Shown here piece by piece: positions 50,758 through 63,740 of a DNA stretch of 64,000 nucleotides. Position numbers and translations under genes: made by a program. Numbering within the stretch: position 1 is the stretch's first letter; every line of letters begins with the position of its first letter. The notes beneath the pieces are model-generated. The model saw only the letters and a list, made by a program, of their open reading frames with translations, was not told the origin of the DNA and searched no databases. The DNA comes from Varroa destructor (lineage: Eukaryota > Arthropoda > Arachnida > Mesostigmata > Varroidae), in NCBI RefSeq assembly GCF_002443255.2, contig NW_019211455.1:47613489-47677488 (forward strand), given 5' to 3'.

Positions 50758-53003
50758 ATGGCAGATAGCACATCCAGCGCTGATATGCTCTACTTATTCA
50801 AAACATTCAAGAAAACGCCAAACATGATTTCGGCCAAAAGTAGGTTCTGTTTGCGAAAAGCAACACTACGCATGCATGGATCCAAGTCACGTATTTAGTT
50901 AGGTCTCAATATGCGTAGCAGTATACATTAATGTTTTTCATAATTTAAAATTTTTTATTTTCAATCATTTATGACCTGTTTATCACAGTGCCTTCAATCG
51001 GATCCAATAAAATTTAGCTCCTTGTAAACGCTTGATTCGTTGTCGGTTCTTGACCAGTAAAATTATGACTTAAGCGTTATATAAAGATGAATATTAAAAA
51101 CTATTTTTGTTTGTGTTGCACGCGTTGTGCAGATTAATCTAGCTCAACAACAGACCAGCAATTATTTAAAAAAAAAAAAGCCTGAATTAATTTTTGAACT
51201 CAAAACGAAAACATGTTCATACATCATTGTGGTTGTATATACAACAGCAGGTTAAATGGTGGGTATATCTTTACAGTTTGTCGTCTGGTCAAATTATTTC
51301 CTCAGTGTCATAGACCGACGTCCGTTGTACATGTACTGACTTGGGGATGATATTTTGATAGTCATGCAAAATGGAATGCAATATGGAATGAAAATAATAG
51401 AAACTCAAAGCTAGAAATATAATCTACGGCTATCTCCCATTTTATCAGTAGCTTTTAATTGTTATTTCATACATATATGTATACATAAATATATATGTAT
51501 GTATAATAGGTCACGTATGCATATCAAAGCTTCAAAACTATTTTTCGATTAGAAAAATATACTTTAAGGATACCATAGCTGGGCTGCTTAATTCTATCTT
51601 CGGCGATTTTTTGGATAATCGTCGGAACCAATTCCGTGGATTTCCACAAAATACTAAACGGAAGTCAAGACATCCATTTGGTGATTGACGAAACATATTT
51701 CTCCAATCTCGTTGCAGTTCAGGATATTCTTGAGGACAACTTATCCGAGAAGTTGCGACATTTCGTCAGCGACGTTGAAGCCTTGGTGAGTGGGTTGCTT
51801 GCAGATTGAGGACGGCTAATTTTTGCCTCCTGTTTTAAAAATATAAGACAACCAAATTATTCTGATAAATGTTTATACATAACTTTTGTTTAGCAAGTGT
51901 ATCCCATAGTAAACGTCTGCTCTATTCGTTTGGCATTATTTCAGAATTGCTATAAAAAAGAAGTTAAGCCAGGCGATGTAGAACGTGCCAGCATTGAGGA
52001 CATCGCCCACTTCGACGCTTGTATCGATCGCATCGAGGTTTGTATATGGAAGATACAATGCAGAGTAAATGTCTTTTTGAATAATAAGAGGGCTGTATGG
52101 CAAAACTCTGATGACCATGCTTTTGAATATAGCGGGCCGTGCGCTGAACGAAGAAACAATTTACGGCATCACTATGCTGGCAACCTCGGAGCCTCGTTTG
52201 AGGCATTTCAATCTAACTTAATGATTTCAAAGTCAGAAAGATTGTAAAATTTCGGATGATAGGAGCGCACTGGTAATGCTATCAAGAACAATTTGATGAA
52301 GAAGGACATCTCGTGGTAGGTAAACTTTTTCATAAATATATTCTTGACTGTTGAAAGAAGAGGATTTTTTAAAGATTTGCTGAACCGCTGAACATCTCTC
52401 TCCAGAGGTTTAGTTTTGCTTAGCCCACTGGCTATAATATTATTTCTGAGAAGTAAATTCTAAAATATCTCTCAGGTTAGCGCGTCAATCTTTAGTTTCT
52501 AATTGAAAGCGTTTTACCTACGAGAACATTGCTAATCTAAGTATCAAAAATAAGTCACATTTCCCATTTGTCTTGCTTAGAAACTAACCGATTAGATTTT
52601 CTTCATTGGTTCCTTTGCAGGCGAAGCTTTACAAGCTTATGGCTACTCCATCCCACGTGGTCCTTCCCGAAGATGAGTTTCTCCGACAGATCGAAGAAGA
52701 TTCCAGACTGAAGCGGATAGAAACCAGACGTCTGATTGCCATGGTTAGTATTATTTCTAATATAATATAGAACTAGAGAACGTTCTAATATCATAATCCG
52801 TGTTTATCGACTATTGCTGCAAAAAGTTATCTTTTATACAATACATGTATATATGTCTAAATCGATTTCTGTATGCGTATGCGGCTTTTCAGAAGGCCGA
52901 AAGCAATCGTAAGCTTCGGGAGGAGATTGCACTCGTTAAAAAACGCCAAGAGGTTGCTGACAGGCTCAAGCAAGCCAAGACCCAGCTGTGCTCTGATAGT
53001 TGA
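50758..53003 (+). CDS. MIS12: Kinetochore protein MIS12 homolog
   Basis: Exons: 50758-50839, 51718-51785, 51945-52037, 52621-52743, 52893-53003; 477 bases, 158 residues, phases 1,0,0,0. MIS12 is a core subunit of the MIS12 complex that links centromeric chromatin to the microtubule-binding NDC80 complex. Family evidence: LFKTFKKTPNMISAKIQDIL aligns with the N-terminal FFGFTPQ...F segment. IAHFDACIDRIEAKLYKLMA followed by TPSHVVLPEDE matches the vertebrate HFDNLF...ME...L...PSNILLPED region. The rest is a helical coiled-coil tail (KLREEIALVKKRQEVADRLK). It is shorter than human MIS12 (205) because the C-terminus is truncated after the first tail helix. The ATG follows an in-frame acceptor (CTTCAG) by 12 bases, so upstream sequence is 5' UTR or a further exon. 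AATAAA signals lie at 53149 and 53174. Confidence 0.78.
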
Positions 53004-53148
53004 ACGATAAACCTAACGTAGCCTGAGCACAAGCGCTTCCGAGTCCGCAACAAACAAAACTTAATGCGATTGCCAGAGACAGACAGAGTAACGGTTCTGG
53101 GAGCCCTCTATTGCCATTATAAACGGATTATAGCCCTATGTGTATATA

Positions 53149-53179
53149 AATAAATGAATTCTAACGCAAGTTTAATAAA
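53149..53179 (+). promoter_or_regulatory. Poly(A) signals for MIS12
   Basis: AATAAA occurs at 53149-53154 and 53174-53179, about 150 bases after the MIS12 stop codon, the expected distance for a short 3' UTR. Confidence 0.55.
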
Positions 53180-54804
53180 GTCAACACTGTCCTGTAGAGA
53201 CACCCAAACGTAAAAAATTTTAAAGCAGATTGTCATTAAACGAGGTTCGACTGGGTTCAACCCTGTTAACATTTTATTTTGATGCATATGTGTACATTCT
53301 ACGGCCTTTATTAAAATCCCGGCGGAGACAGGCTTATCGTTGAACGAAATGAGAGATCACTTAGGTTTTGCTTAAGACAAGTAAATGCTACACAGTGGGT
53401 GCGAATGTAGGAATTTTTTATTGTGAGAAGTTATATGAAATTAATTTTGTGCATGTAAATATATGATAGTACGACGCATTTTCATAAATCTTCAATAGTG
53501 AAAATTGCTTTTGAGTGTACAGATAATATGAGCCTGTTTTGGCCATAATAAATATTACTGCACACATCTGAGATAAATATTTTTAGAGATATAAGGTTAA
53601 CTCAAGTTCAAGGTATTTTTTATTTAAGAAGTTTATTTCAACTAAATATTGTTCTACAAAACGACTTATGCAGTCATTTTTGTGGTACTCTTCAATAGCT
53701 GTCGTCCTTCTTCCGAGAACATTCTAATTGTTAAACTTCTTAGAAACTTTTACTCTCCGTCTTTTTGAATTTATATCAAATATATTCATGTGATACTTAC
53801 CCATAATCCAATAATTAGATTGTACAAACGCGTGCCTTTTTTCTACCCAACAGTAATAACGTCTCATTTATTGTAATTTCGTAATATAAGCTCTATTAAA
53901 GTCTTGTCTATAGAAAGCCTGTAGAATCTGACTAGACTCTTGTATCCACTGAACACGAAACACAAAGAGGAGGCAAATAGGTCCTGTCCGTGTAATGGTG
54001 CGGTAGGCAGCGTGCTTATCTAATGAATTTACGGACGCGCAATGATGATAGGCATTGCTTCACTGAATGTAACAGCCGAAACGTTCTTTCTAAGCTGTTG
54101 TGCATTGCCGATAACGTGGTAGCATGGTGCTAGTGTCCTGATTATCTGCTTGCAAAAAGTTAATTGATTTAAGCCGACATCAGTCTGTTGCTGCCTGAAG
54201 TTCTGTGAATCACATATAAATGCTACTCAATTTGTGAAAATAAAGTTGTTCTATCATTTAGTAAGTATTATTGGAAATGACAGTTTTCGAATGCGATCAT
54301 TATTTCGACATGAAATGTATCTACGCTCAGTTTTATTAAACTATATCATTTAGCCCTATGCTTTGCATGGCTATGGACCGAGCGCCCGCCTTACAGTTTT
54401 CAAAAGATTTTAGAAGCTGTGAAGCAATCCAGGCCGAGGATCGGTCAAGGACCAAAAACCTATTAGGTTAGTGGTTGATAAATACGTTGTCACTGTATCT
54501 GTTCACAGAAATGATGTTGATTCTTTTTTGCCTACCACTTTTGAATTTCCCGCGTCATCTTCAGCGCTTGATCCTTTCCCAGTACAAGTCGCTAGGGTTT
54601 CCATTGTTCTTATACATTTGGTGGATGGTTGACTCGCGAGTTCGATTTATTCTTCTGAAATCCGCGAACATGAACATGTAAGCGATTAGATGGTCACTAA
54701 AGTGGAATGCGTTGCATATTCCGCGAAATGGAATACAATGTGTTTAGTGTGATTACGTGCATGTTTATGTAGAACAAAAAAAAAACGATCTTTAAGGCAG
54801 AACC
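53180..54804. other. Non-coding, between MIS12 and TMEM242
   Basis: No gene is supported. A short open stretch at 54358-54465 ending at CTATTAG|GTTAGT is in the wrong phase to extend the TMEM242 protein and is best read as a 5' UTR exon with upstream ATGs. The rest is AT-rich and featureless. Confidence 0.4.
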
Positions 54805-56797
54805 ATGGCCGAGCAAGAGATCTCCGAGATTGGAGTGGGAGCGAAGACCCGCACCAAGATCCCAGGTACAGTTTTGAAACCGAAACCACATAATTTATTA
54901 CAAGAGTGGTCCGCTTAAATGTTACTATTTTGATAGCGTATGATAACGTATCTCATGCTGCTTAATGACCTACGTAATATGTAACCTTCAATTTTTTTCA
55001 TTCTTGTTTTAGTTGACACCATTGCTAGGAAATCGGTTATTAGTTAGCTATCGGTTAGAAGTCGCTAAACGCTGTTTTCCTTCTGTTTAGCGCATACAAG
55101 ATATTTCTAATCTCTGTTAATTGTGCTGTGATCTGACAATGTTCGATATGGACAGTTATTTTACTTGAGCTGATCGTGGACTGGAGACCACGAACGTGGT
55201 AATACTAGTTTGGCATTTTCTGACATGGCTTGTTTTGTACAATATATTGTCGTGCTACCCTTTTATGACTATACGCGGGATCACTAAATATATGCAGATA
55301 ATGAGAGATGACAAACCCTTGAAGAACTGATTATTCTTGTCAACAGAAACTGGGCACACGAGCGCAGTGTATTAATTGTTTCGAAAAATAAAAATGATGT
55401 TAGCGAGCGCCTTCACATCACAGATAAAGCTGATAGTTATTAACATGTTCGGTTTGGCTATGAATTACGTACGGAACACAGAATTAGCTTTGGGATCCTT
55501 CCAGCATTTCTAGAGGACTGCAGGGGACAAACCTGGCGCACGGAAATACGGAAAGACATGCGAATTATAGCTTTGTATAAACAAAATTCACTTTGAAATG
55601 AATGACCTGAAACGAACTACAGGTCATTACATTTAGCAACGATTTAGTCTGCTTATACACTAAAGCTTTTTCGAGTTAGAAAGCGGAATTCTTGAAGCCT
55701 TCTTAGTCATCTGGATTCTTCAGACATAAGCAGGAGTCTAAAGGAGAGGAAAATAGTAATGATGTGGGTTTTTGGCACCATTTTAAAACAAAGGTTTCTT
55801 GACAATATTAGATTGTTGTTTCTCATTTTATTATATGTATCCAATGATCTGAAACAGTAGTATTCTCGCCAACACATTTATCGTTCGTTGTAAAAATATG
55901 TAATAAATTACTTGCTTATACTAATGAATATTTTGTATTTGCGGAATTCTGTTTTTCACAGAAATTGTTTTTATGGGAGCAGTAGCGGGTTTCTCATTAC
56001 TCCTCGGCTTTGGGGCTACAATTGCTATGGCCAAGAAACACTCACCTAAATATTTTGCGCAGGTAAAGTATAGAAAACGAAAGCCTTTTAGACTTAGATG
56101 CATTTACATACAAATTAAAATGAGTATATTTAAGTAGTTTTAGGTGCCTTTAGAAGACACATGTTGCAGGTATGAACACTTTCTCCCGCTCTTGAAATAT
56201 ATATATATACATATTTCATTATTATATTCTCATACTTTAAGTATGGCATGTTTTTCTCGGGTGTAGTAGCCTGTATAAAAGGAATAGGTCATTCTTATAA
56301 GCTGAAACTACATTCGAATATTTTTTGGATGCATGGCCTCGTTTCAGGGTATGGTAGGTTCTAAGGAGATGCCTGAGAGTGGAACTGACCTAGCATTGCG
56401 TGCGCTGGGAAGAGGGACGCTATACGCTGTCGGAGGGTTCGGTCTCTTCTGCGGAGTTGTCTGGAAGGCACTCAATGTAAAAGACGTTAGTTTCATTTAT
56501 CATAGAAGCCGAAGCGTGCTTCATCTAACATGGAAAATCATCATATGTTCTACACGCCCTCTATAATATTTAAGTGAGACCTTTTTTCTCTGACTCTTGT
56601 TTAAAAGATGTTTGAATTTAATTATTGACCTGTCGTATGTTTGACGATTTTAGCTCAAGGAATTCCGCCAGAAAGTAGGAGAAATGTTGCCTCGAATACC
56701 GAAAACGGAAACAGGTGGAAGGACGGAATTTGAAAGTCTGAGAGATTTTCTTCAGTACTGTATAGACGAAAGTGAAAAGTCGAAGAGAAACAAATAG
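54805..56797 (+). CDS. TMEM242: Transmembrane protein 242
   Basis: Exons: 54805-54865, 55962-56062, 56348-56485, 56654-56797; 444 bases, 147 residues, phases 1,0,0. TMEM242 is a small two-pass mitochondrial inner-membrane protein implicated in assembly of ATP synthase. The start has an optimal context (ACCATGG). Span 1 is about residues 22-44 (VFMGAVAGFSLLLGFGATIA), followed by the family motif AKKHSPKYFAQG. The hallmark PESGTDLALRALGRGTLYAV precedes span 2, which ends VVWKALNVKD. The C-terminal part (EFRQKVGEMLPRIPK) also matches. Human TMEM242 is 141 residues. A poly(A) signal AATAAA lies at 56906-56911, about 110 bases past the TAG. Confidence 0.92.
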
Positions 56798-56905
56798 AAG
56801 ATCTTGTTCTTGTATATTAATTTTTTTTTTAAATAGGGATACAGGAGTGTATTTAAACATAGCAGTGCTAATAACATGTGCTTGCTGTGATTTTAGCTAG
56901 TTTTG

Positions 56906-56911
56906 AATAAA
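56906..56911 (+). promoter_or_regulatory. Poly(A) signal for TMEM242
   Basis: AATAAA about 110 bases downstream of the TMEM242 stop codon on the same strand. Confidence 0.6.
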
Positions 56912-57051
56912 ATGTAGATACTTTGCGAAAGCATTTTAAAGCGGTCATTGTTTTTTCTACACTGTCATTACGTAATTAAATACATTGAGGGAGTTTTAGC
57001 GTAGGACATGCACCGTCTTTGTAAGCTTATGATATGAATGATTTGTCCATA

Positions 57052-57083
<32 letters not shown>

Positions 57084-59649
57084 CAATATATATTTTAGAA
57101 TTTTTCAAATTACGTCGTATTTCTGTCAGAGTAGTAAACAATATCAACGAGTAACCAGAAATTTTCTCAATTTTGGATACAAAGCAAATTTGCTACATTA
57201 TTTAAATATCAATGACTATGAAATATTTGCTTTGTTTTCCATTTAATAATTAGGATTCCTATGGCGCTGCTGTAAATACAAGCACATCGAAGATATGTAA
57301 AAATTGCGGGTTAGATGGTATAAGGGTGGAAAATGCTTTGTTTGCTCTAAGAAATTAAAAGTGCTTAGGACTGTAAAAGCATTAATTTCAACTTAAAAGA
57401 AATAGGCCTCTTCTTAAGGGACTCATCTGTTTAACTAGCTATATACAGCTTTCGAATTCTGAATTCTTATTTACACTAGGTTATGCTTGACTTTCAACAA
57501 AAAATATGCTTAGCTAAAGCTAGAAACCTGTTCGATATTCTCCTAATTATCTCTTTCCACAGAATCCAGTCTGCGATGTTTAAAATGACTGCAAGCTTTT
57601 ACCTTACCGATAGATAAAAACAATTTCGATCCATTGAAATTATCACGTCTGAGTCATGGTATACGACGTTACCAGTGAAAATAGCACTGCACATTTATCC
57701 TATATAGTGCCCTGTGTGTTGTTTGACAATGCAGATCTATGGTAGATTTTAGCCAAAGAGATCAGACGCCCAGTTCCCCGCCCTAATTAGAGTTGCTTCG
57801 CTGTCAAGCGCCAAACCTGCTTTAGGGTTATTTACTCAGGAGAATCCGGCAACAACTCGGCTGTGTAGCTTTTGTTTGCACTTTCCTTGATTTTCTCTGT
57901 GGGCCCCTAACATTTAGGTGGCCAGCAGTTAAGCTGGATTCGCTAAATACCCCAGTGTCTTCTGTACCGAAAGGTATTAACTTAATTAACGACAGGATCC
58001 TTATCAGACCTTCGTAGATACAGAATACACGTTAGGTCGAATTCTTATATAAGAACGAAGTAAGCCTACCGAGTCAATTGCCATTCTTCAAAGCTATTTA
58101 CGCCAATATCTCGTAAAAACGGAGTGCGGTGCATAACGCTGGTCCTGGCAAAATGCGTCAGAAAACGCGCTAAGACAGATTTATGCTTGCTAAATACACT
58201 AATCATATAATCTCATAATTGATGAACCATCTTAGTTTATCTATAAATGGATAATATCTTGTAAATAAAACTAGTGTTTAAACTTTATTAACTTAAGGTG
58301 CATAACATTGCCTCCAGATGATTACAACGACAGTGGCAAATGTATTGTTTACAGCATCGTGCTAAATCCACATAGGCACCGAAGGTATGGCATCAAAATG
58401 CGCTTGAATACTATACAGGATAAGTAGATCATCCAAATAATCTAGTACGACTTTAGGAGCCACTACTAATCAACCTATAGAAGATGATCGTTTAAATCAA
58501 ATCCTAGTAATTTATGAACATGCCAGATTCACCGATAGAATTAATATTTGTAATGATGAGAGGTTAACATCAGCTTATGCACAGTTATATTCGCGAGTTG
58601 GATATTCCATCGAAAAATGTTCTGAATCTTCGTCATTATCAAGCAGAAGGACATAGGTATCATCTATAATTAAACTTCGTGCTAACTGAATACTGTTAAT
58701 CGTGAGTTGACTCGTTATTTTCGTACGAAAAACTCGCAAATCTAATGTTTGCTTTAATATATAGTTGAGAAACACTGTCTGCGGAACAAACCGGAGAGTA
58801 CGGCGAAGGACTCATCACCCAGAGTCCTTTTAAAAATGAACATCCTGGCAATTTATCCTAATCCAGTAGTTACCATAGAAATCATAAAAGTATCAATGTT
58901 CATACTATTAATAGTTACTGCAACTGCAATGTATGAAGTAGTGCATTCGATATAATTTCGCTGAGAGGCTCATATAGAAGCCTCTGGTCGAACACGTATC
59001 TGTCGATTCAAATGATCCGTATCTTACTATATGCAATAACAATGAGCCTAAATCATTCAGATGTATTGTGATCCTCGATGTCTAAAAATAATTATAATTA
59101 TGACATGTGACAGTATAATTTAACGGTAATAATACACAGTGCTGCGTATACAGGTACCACAGTATCATGGGGCCCAGTAGCACAAAAATGAGAGTGCAAT
59201 GCGACAGTATTCGCCTACTAAAGCTAGAGACACATGAGGTACTTTAATTTTAAGACCAGACGTGCATACAAATAAAGAATAATAATAATAATAAAAAGTA
59301 CTGGGCGAACAAAACTCGAAATATTCGTTTTACGGTAAATCAACAGCTGTTCAAAAATGCACTACCATGTAGTTTGATAACAGGCCCGGCTGAGTAAATT
59401 TGATTGATGACAGAAACCGCATTATGGTTATTGCATCACATCAATAGCAAAGAAAACAAACATATGTCACCTCTCTGAAAGATTGCTTTAATAAAATATA
59501 AGTCGTGACGATCACTTTTTGTTACTGAATACAATTTTCCAAGTTGTTTAAGAGTTTACCCGGCGTACGTTTGCATATATGCCTCTGTGTGTAACTTACG
59601 TAGGACATGTGTATTACTGTAGGACACATGGAAGAACATGTTCTATATT

Positions 59650-59901
59650 ATATATATATAGGGAAAACACCCAATGCAGAACTAAATAAAAATCTAGTAA
59701 TAAAATAAGTAACAGTGAACATGAGGAGAGTAAAGCATAAAGTGGAGTAATATATATATAATATAAAAGTGCATATATAAAAGTGGTGTAAACACTAATG
59801 AATAGTGTTCGTATATATATATACCCTTCTCATGTTCACTGCTACTTACTTTGCTATTAGATTGTTATTAGTTCCGCATTGGGTGTTTTCTAATATATTA
59901 A
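59650..59901. mobile_element. Foldback (MITE-like) inverted-repeat element, about 250 bp
   Basis: Arm 59663-59729 (GAAAACACCCAATGC...GTGAACATGAG) and arm 59824-59890 are reverse complements with several mismatches and at least one indel, roughly four-fifths identical by eye. The spacer is 94 bases of AT-rich sequence with its own small 7-bp hairpin (59791-59809). TA-rich runs lie outside both arms, so the exact ends and any TA duplication cannot be fixed. There is no coding capacity. A non-autonomous MITE is the likeliest reading; a long hairpin RNA source is the alternative. Confidence 0.6.
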
Positions 59902-60238
59902 AGGTTGTCTTTGCTACTAACTACGATATTTAAAAAAAAAAGTAACATACTACTCCTTTGTTTTGCTTAAACCTACTTCCGCAGATTTTATTATGTATTT
60001 TTCTTGTCATAATTAATATCCTCTAACGCATACTTACCAGGTGACTTCACCTAAATACAATTATTCAAAGACTGGCAAAAATAGTGAATAGTTTGGCATA
60101 TATTGTAGGTACTTTTCGTTTTGTTACATTCTAAATATATACATATATATCGGTCCTCTTGCCTCTGAAAACTACAATGAATATAAAATAGTTATTGCTG
60201 TCTTTACTGACAGGTATATAATTTGCGCTCTGATTCCA

Positions 60239-60275
60239 TCGCATATAAGCTACCCGACATGTAGCTTATGTGCGA
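60239..60275. repeat. 15-bp hairpin with one wobble pair
   Basis: TCGCATATAAGCTAC (60239-60253) and GTAGCTTATGTGCGA (60261-60275) pair along their whole length except one T/G position, around a 7-base loop. Confidence 0.85.
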
Positions 60276-60553
60276 ACGGGGTGGGTTCTGTCCATGCCTG
60301 GAATCACAATCACATAGATTTCCTTGAGCACCGACAGAGCTATTACCCGCATACTACCTCAATGTAAAGGCAAAACTACCCACGTGATTGATGGTTCGGA
60401 GTACGGGCTCGCCTTGTCATAATAATATAAACGTAGACTTAACTACACCATCCGCTTTACAAACGAATTACAAATGAATGTATGAAGTACATAAAGGTAA
60501 CACCTCCTGTAAAATCCGAGCGGAGACCATTATAAAATGTAATAATGCGTAGA

Positions 60554-63500
60554 TTAAGAGGTAGCAATGCCAAATACATTGACCTTGCAAGGTATGAACT
60601 CGTGTCTTGCCACCAGCGTTTCGATGACCTTATCGGTCACACCCTCTAGCGCAACCCGAACATCTGTCTCTCGTCGCTTCCAAGCAGCCACTTCATCTTC
60701 GAGTTTGTCAATTATCTGTACGAAATAACGACGTTCAGCGACGTATCTATGACCTTGTTCCTGTACGGGAGATAAGAAAATTATTTAAGATGGTAGCTTT
60801 GAATCCCGAAGAAGATGATTACACACAGGTAGAACTAGAAAGTACAAAAATTTAAATAAGCTGCAAGAATTGCTGAATAATGACTGCGAAAATTGCTAAT
60901 AATAATAAGTTACCTATTTTTGACGCAAAATAGTGCAAAAATAAAAATATGGTACTCCAATTTATTTAGCAAAAATTTATATTGGATTGTATTATGTACC
61001 ACCCATACCGTTTGAATTGCAAGGGTGCCCTGTTGCAGTTCAAACGGTAAAAGCTTTAATAAAGGTTGATCAGCAGTTGACTTGGCAAGTTTCATAACTC
61101 TTTTATAAAAAAGCTAAAAAAACGAACCTTTATCGATACAAGCTGATCACGGACTTTCTCTATGGTACTCCGTCTGTGTCTGAGCTGTCCATGCAACTTA
61201 GTATTCTCCTTTTCAGCGTCAAGCAGTCTTTTTCGGCAATCGTTAAGTTCCGTAGAAAGCTTCGCACAGGTATCTTGCATGACCGTATCACCAGATCCGC
61301 CCGGCAATTCCTGATCCCGAGGACCTAGCACATGTAAGGCCGCTTCCAACTTCTCACACCGTTTTTGCATTGCGCTAAGAGTAAGAGATGATGCGTCTAA
61401 TTTCGCTTGTAAATTTCGGTTTTCCTGAAAAGTTAACAAATCTAATGACACTAGATACACACTTTATGATTCGTCTAAATTACTCACTTTTATGCGAAAC
61501 ATTTCGTTTGATCGCGTAGTATTGCCACATATCGTGCATCCTCGAAGCAACCTATGTTTTTTGGTGAAAGATCAATTTCAGTAAGCCTCCGTTGTAAGAC
61601 GAAACTTCGAATTTCAATGTTTTTGTTCTTTTTTGAATTTCCTTTTTTGTCTACAATCTCCTTTTCCAAGTTGTTAAAAAAATATCGCATTGCTATTTCC
61701 AAAGCTATGCGACACTGTTCTTATTGAAGCCTCCTATTCAGTATTACACTTCCCATGGAGACACTGGACATTAAAGATGCACTATGATCATTGTTTAAAG
61801 CCTAATTAAAACCAGCGTACGGCTACACCTATACACGTTAGAAACTAGAGACTGCAATACAACGGCAACTTTGGACGACTTAAAATTGAACCACATTTGT
61901 CAGATAGACATCTTTGGTAACACATCAAGGTGTTAATCAGATTGGATTCAGCACATACGCTTTCTATTTTCTGATGCGATTCCATTGTCGTTTGTTTTTC
62001 AGTTTCGGTTTTGACTAAAAGCAGCTTCGCTTTTTTCACAGCAGCCTGTAGATTTGTCATTTTTTTTTGCATTTCAGCCACCTCGCCGACGCGAGCTTCA
62101 TCTTCGAGCCTCATATCTTCGACTTGTGACTTCAACCTGCAGGTGCACACAAGAACAAAACGCAGCAGACGACATGTGCCATGTATAATAAAATAATATA
62201 TATATAATTTTTTTTTTATTATTATTAGTTTCTCATAAAATCGACGGTTTAAATTAGACATAACCTGAAACGCATGCAAGTCAGGCCAACAATGATCAAA
62301 TACCAACAAACAAAAATTCCTCATATGTTACCTTTTTATTAACCAAGTGGATAAATGCTCTGTTTTGTCAAGCTAGATATTACAAGACGAGATTATTTGT
62401 GGCGTCAATTTATCTTAAACTAGCTAGCGATTGCACAGTGCTGGCTAGTTTTTTTGTGCATTATTCTTCATACAAGACGACAATAGCATTACAGCTACCA
62501 TGTTTACCTCGCTATTTGATCGTCCTTGTGCGTGAGTTCATAGCGAGCCTCGTCAAGATCAGTCTCAAATTTTTTCAGCCGTTCGGTAGTTTCTTTTTTT
62601 TGCTGGCAAGCTTCAAGGTGTTCTTTGCGAAGTTCGTCTATCTCCTCGGTGAGAATAACCACCCTTACACAAAATAGGAAGTCATAACATATATCAGAAC
62701 AAGAACTTCATCGCGATCAGACGGAACGCTCTGGATACCCAAACTTAATGTTCATTGATTGTCAGCTTCTGAGTCATTTTGAAGTGGTTTTACGTTGATT
62801 TCGAATCTTAGAAGGCTTAAAATCAAGATTAAACTGCGTATAACGTTCTAATATGTATACACGACTAACTGGTACCAATCCAAATTTATCTTCAATATAA
62901 TAGAAACGCGCTTAACTAAAACTAAAAAAAAAGTAACAACATCTTTTCTTTATGGTGTAAAACGTTTTTCCACTAGATTTGGATACACATAAAAGGTGAT
63001 CATGTTTGAAACTGAACCTTGGCGGCATCATGTCATATGCTGTAAGGTGTCAGCCGTTTATTATTATTTTCTCTGAATAATCATAATTGTTCTTAAAACG
63101 TGTGGCTAAGCATTACAACTGACTTCTCATGGAGCTCATCAGCCTTGCTCTGAGCACTTTTCCTTTCGGTGTCCAAAACTCGCTGGAGTTCCTCATCCTT
63201 CTGAAGCTCCATCTTTGTGAGTCTTTCCTGCAACTGGCGAACGCATTCCGCTCGCAGTTGCCTCGCGATAGCTTCACTGGCTGCCTCTTTTTCGCGAGCC
63301 AACTGTGATTCCATGCGTCGCACCTCTGTTCGACAAAGATTACAACAAAGAAATGTGTTATTTACTCACACTTGTCGTGGCAGTATTCAAATTAGCAAGC
63401 TTCGGCCATTTTCACCCAGAGGGTAAGCCATTCAAGCCAAATATATGAAATTGATACATGGATCAAAAAATGAAAAAAATACACACAGAAGCCTGTTGCA

Positions 63501-63740
63501 GGTTCGCAGACGCATAGAACAGCTAATGAAACATTCAAATCATACTATCGTATACTTAAATAATTAAAGACTAACCTTCCTCAAGTCGGGCTGTAGCCAT
63601 CGCATTGGCTTCTTTTCTCGCGAACTCTTTTTCATTTTCCATGAAATCCTTGGCCATCTCCTCTAAGCGCCGAGCCTCTGTAGCATCTTCACGAGCCCGC
63701 TGGCACTCGATGGCCAGTTGGCGGGTTTCGTTCATTAATT
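60554..63740 (-). CDS. Long coiled-coil protein, last six exons (partial)
   Basis: Exons (minus order): 63740-63576, 63325-63124, 62663-62508, 62136-61959, 61424-61128, 60715-60554 (TAA). All internal phases agree, giving about 386 residues; the 5' part lies beyond the right edge. Almost all of it is high-charge heptad sequence, for example TARLEEEVRRMESQLAREKE, EEIDELRKEHLEACQQKKET and KKMTNLQAAVKKAKLLLVKT, so it is a continuous parallel coiled coil. A break occurs near LGPRDQELPGGSGD (exon 5), and the C-terminus leaves the coil at ARHEFIPCKVNVFGIATS. There is no motor, CAP-Gly, GRIP or zinc-knuckle motif in the visible part, so it cannot be assigned between golgins, kinesin tails, centrosomal or cytoskeletal scaffold proteins. 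Donors include GTTAGT, GTCAGT, GTAAAC, GTATGT and GTTCGT. Confidence 0.85.
61006..61049. repeat. 17-bp hairpin with one wobble pair, intronic
   Basis: TACCGTTTGAATTGCAA (61006-61022) and TTGCAGTTCAAACGGTA (61033-61049) pair with a single A/G difference around a 10-base loop (GGGTGCCCTG). It lies in the last intron of the minus-strand coiled-coil gene. Confidence 0.85.

Larger units (their letters stand above)
56912..60553. other. Non-coding, convergent 3' flanks of TMEM242 and the coiled-coil gene
   Basis: No coding exon is supported. It contains an AT/T-rich tract (57047-57083), an AAT repeat near 59276-59295, the foldback element at 59650-59901 and a hairpin at 60239-60275. Both flanking genes point inward, so this is a shared 3' region. 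Confidence 0.5.

Noticed and set aside
54358..54465. Possible upstream coding exon for TMEM242
   Set aside because: Joining it to the next acceptor shifts the frame away from the conserved TMEM242 sequence and hits a stop; kept only as a possible 5' UTR exon.
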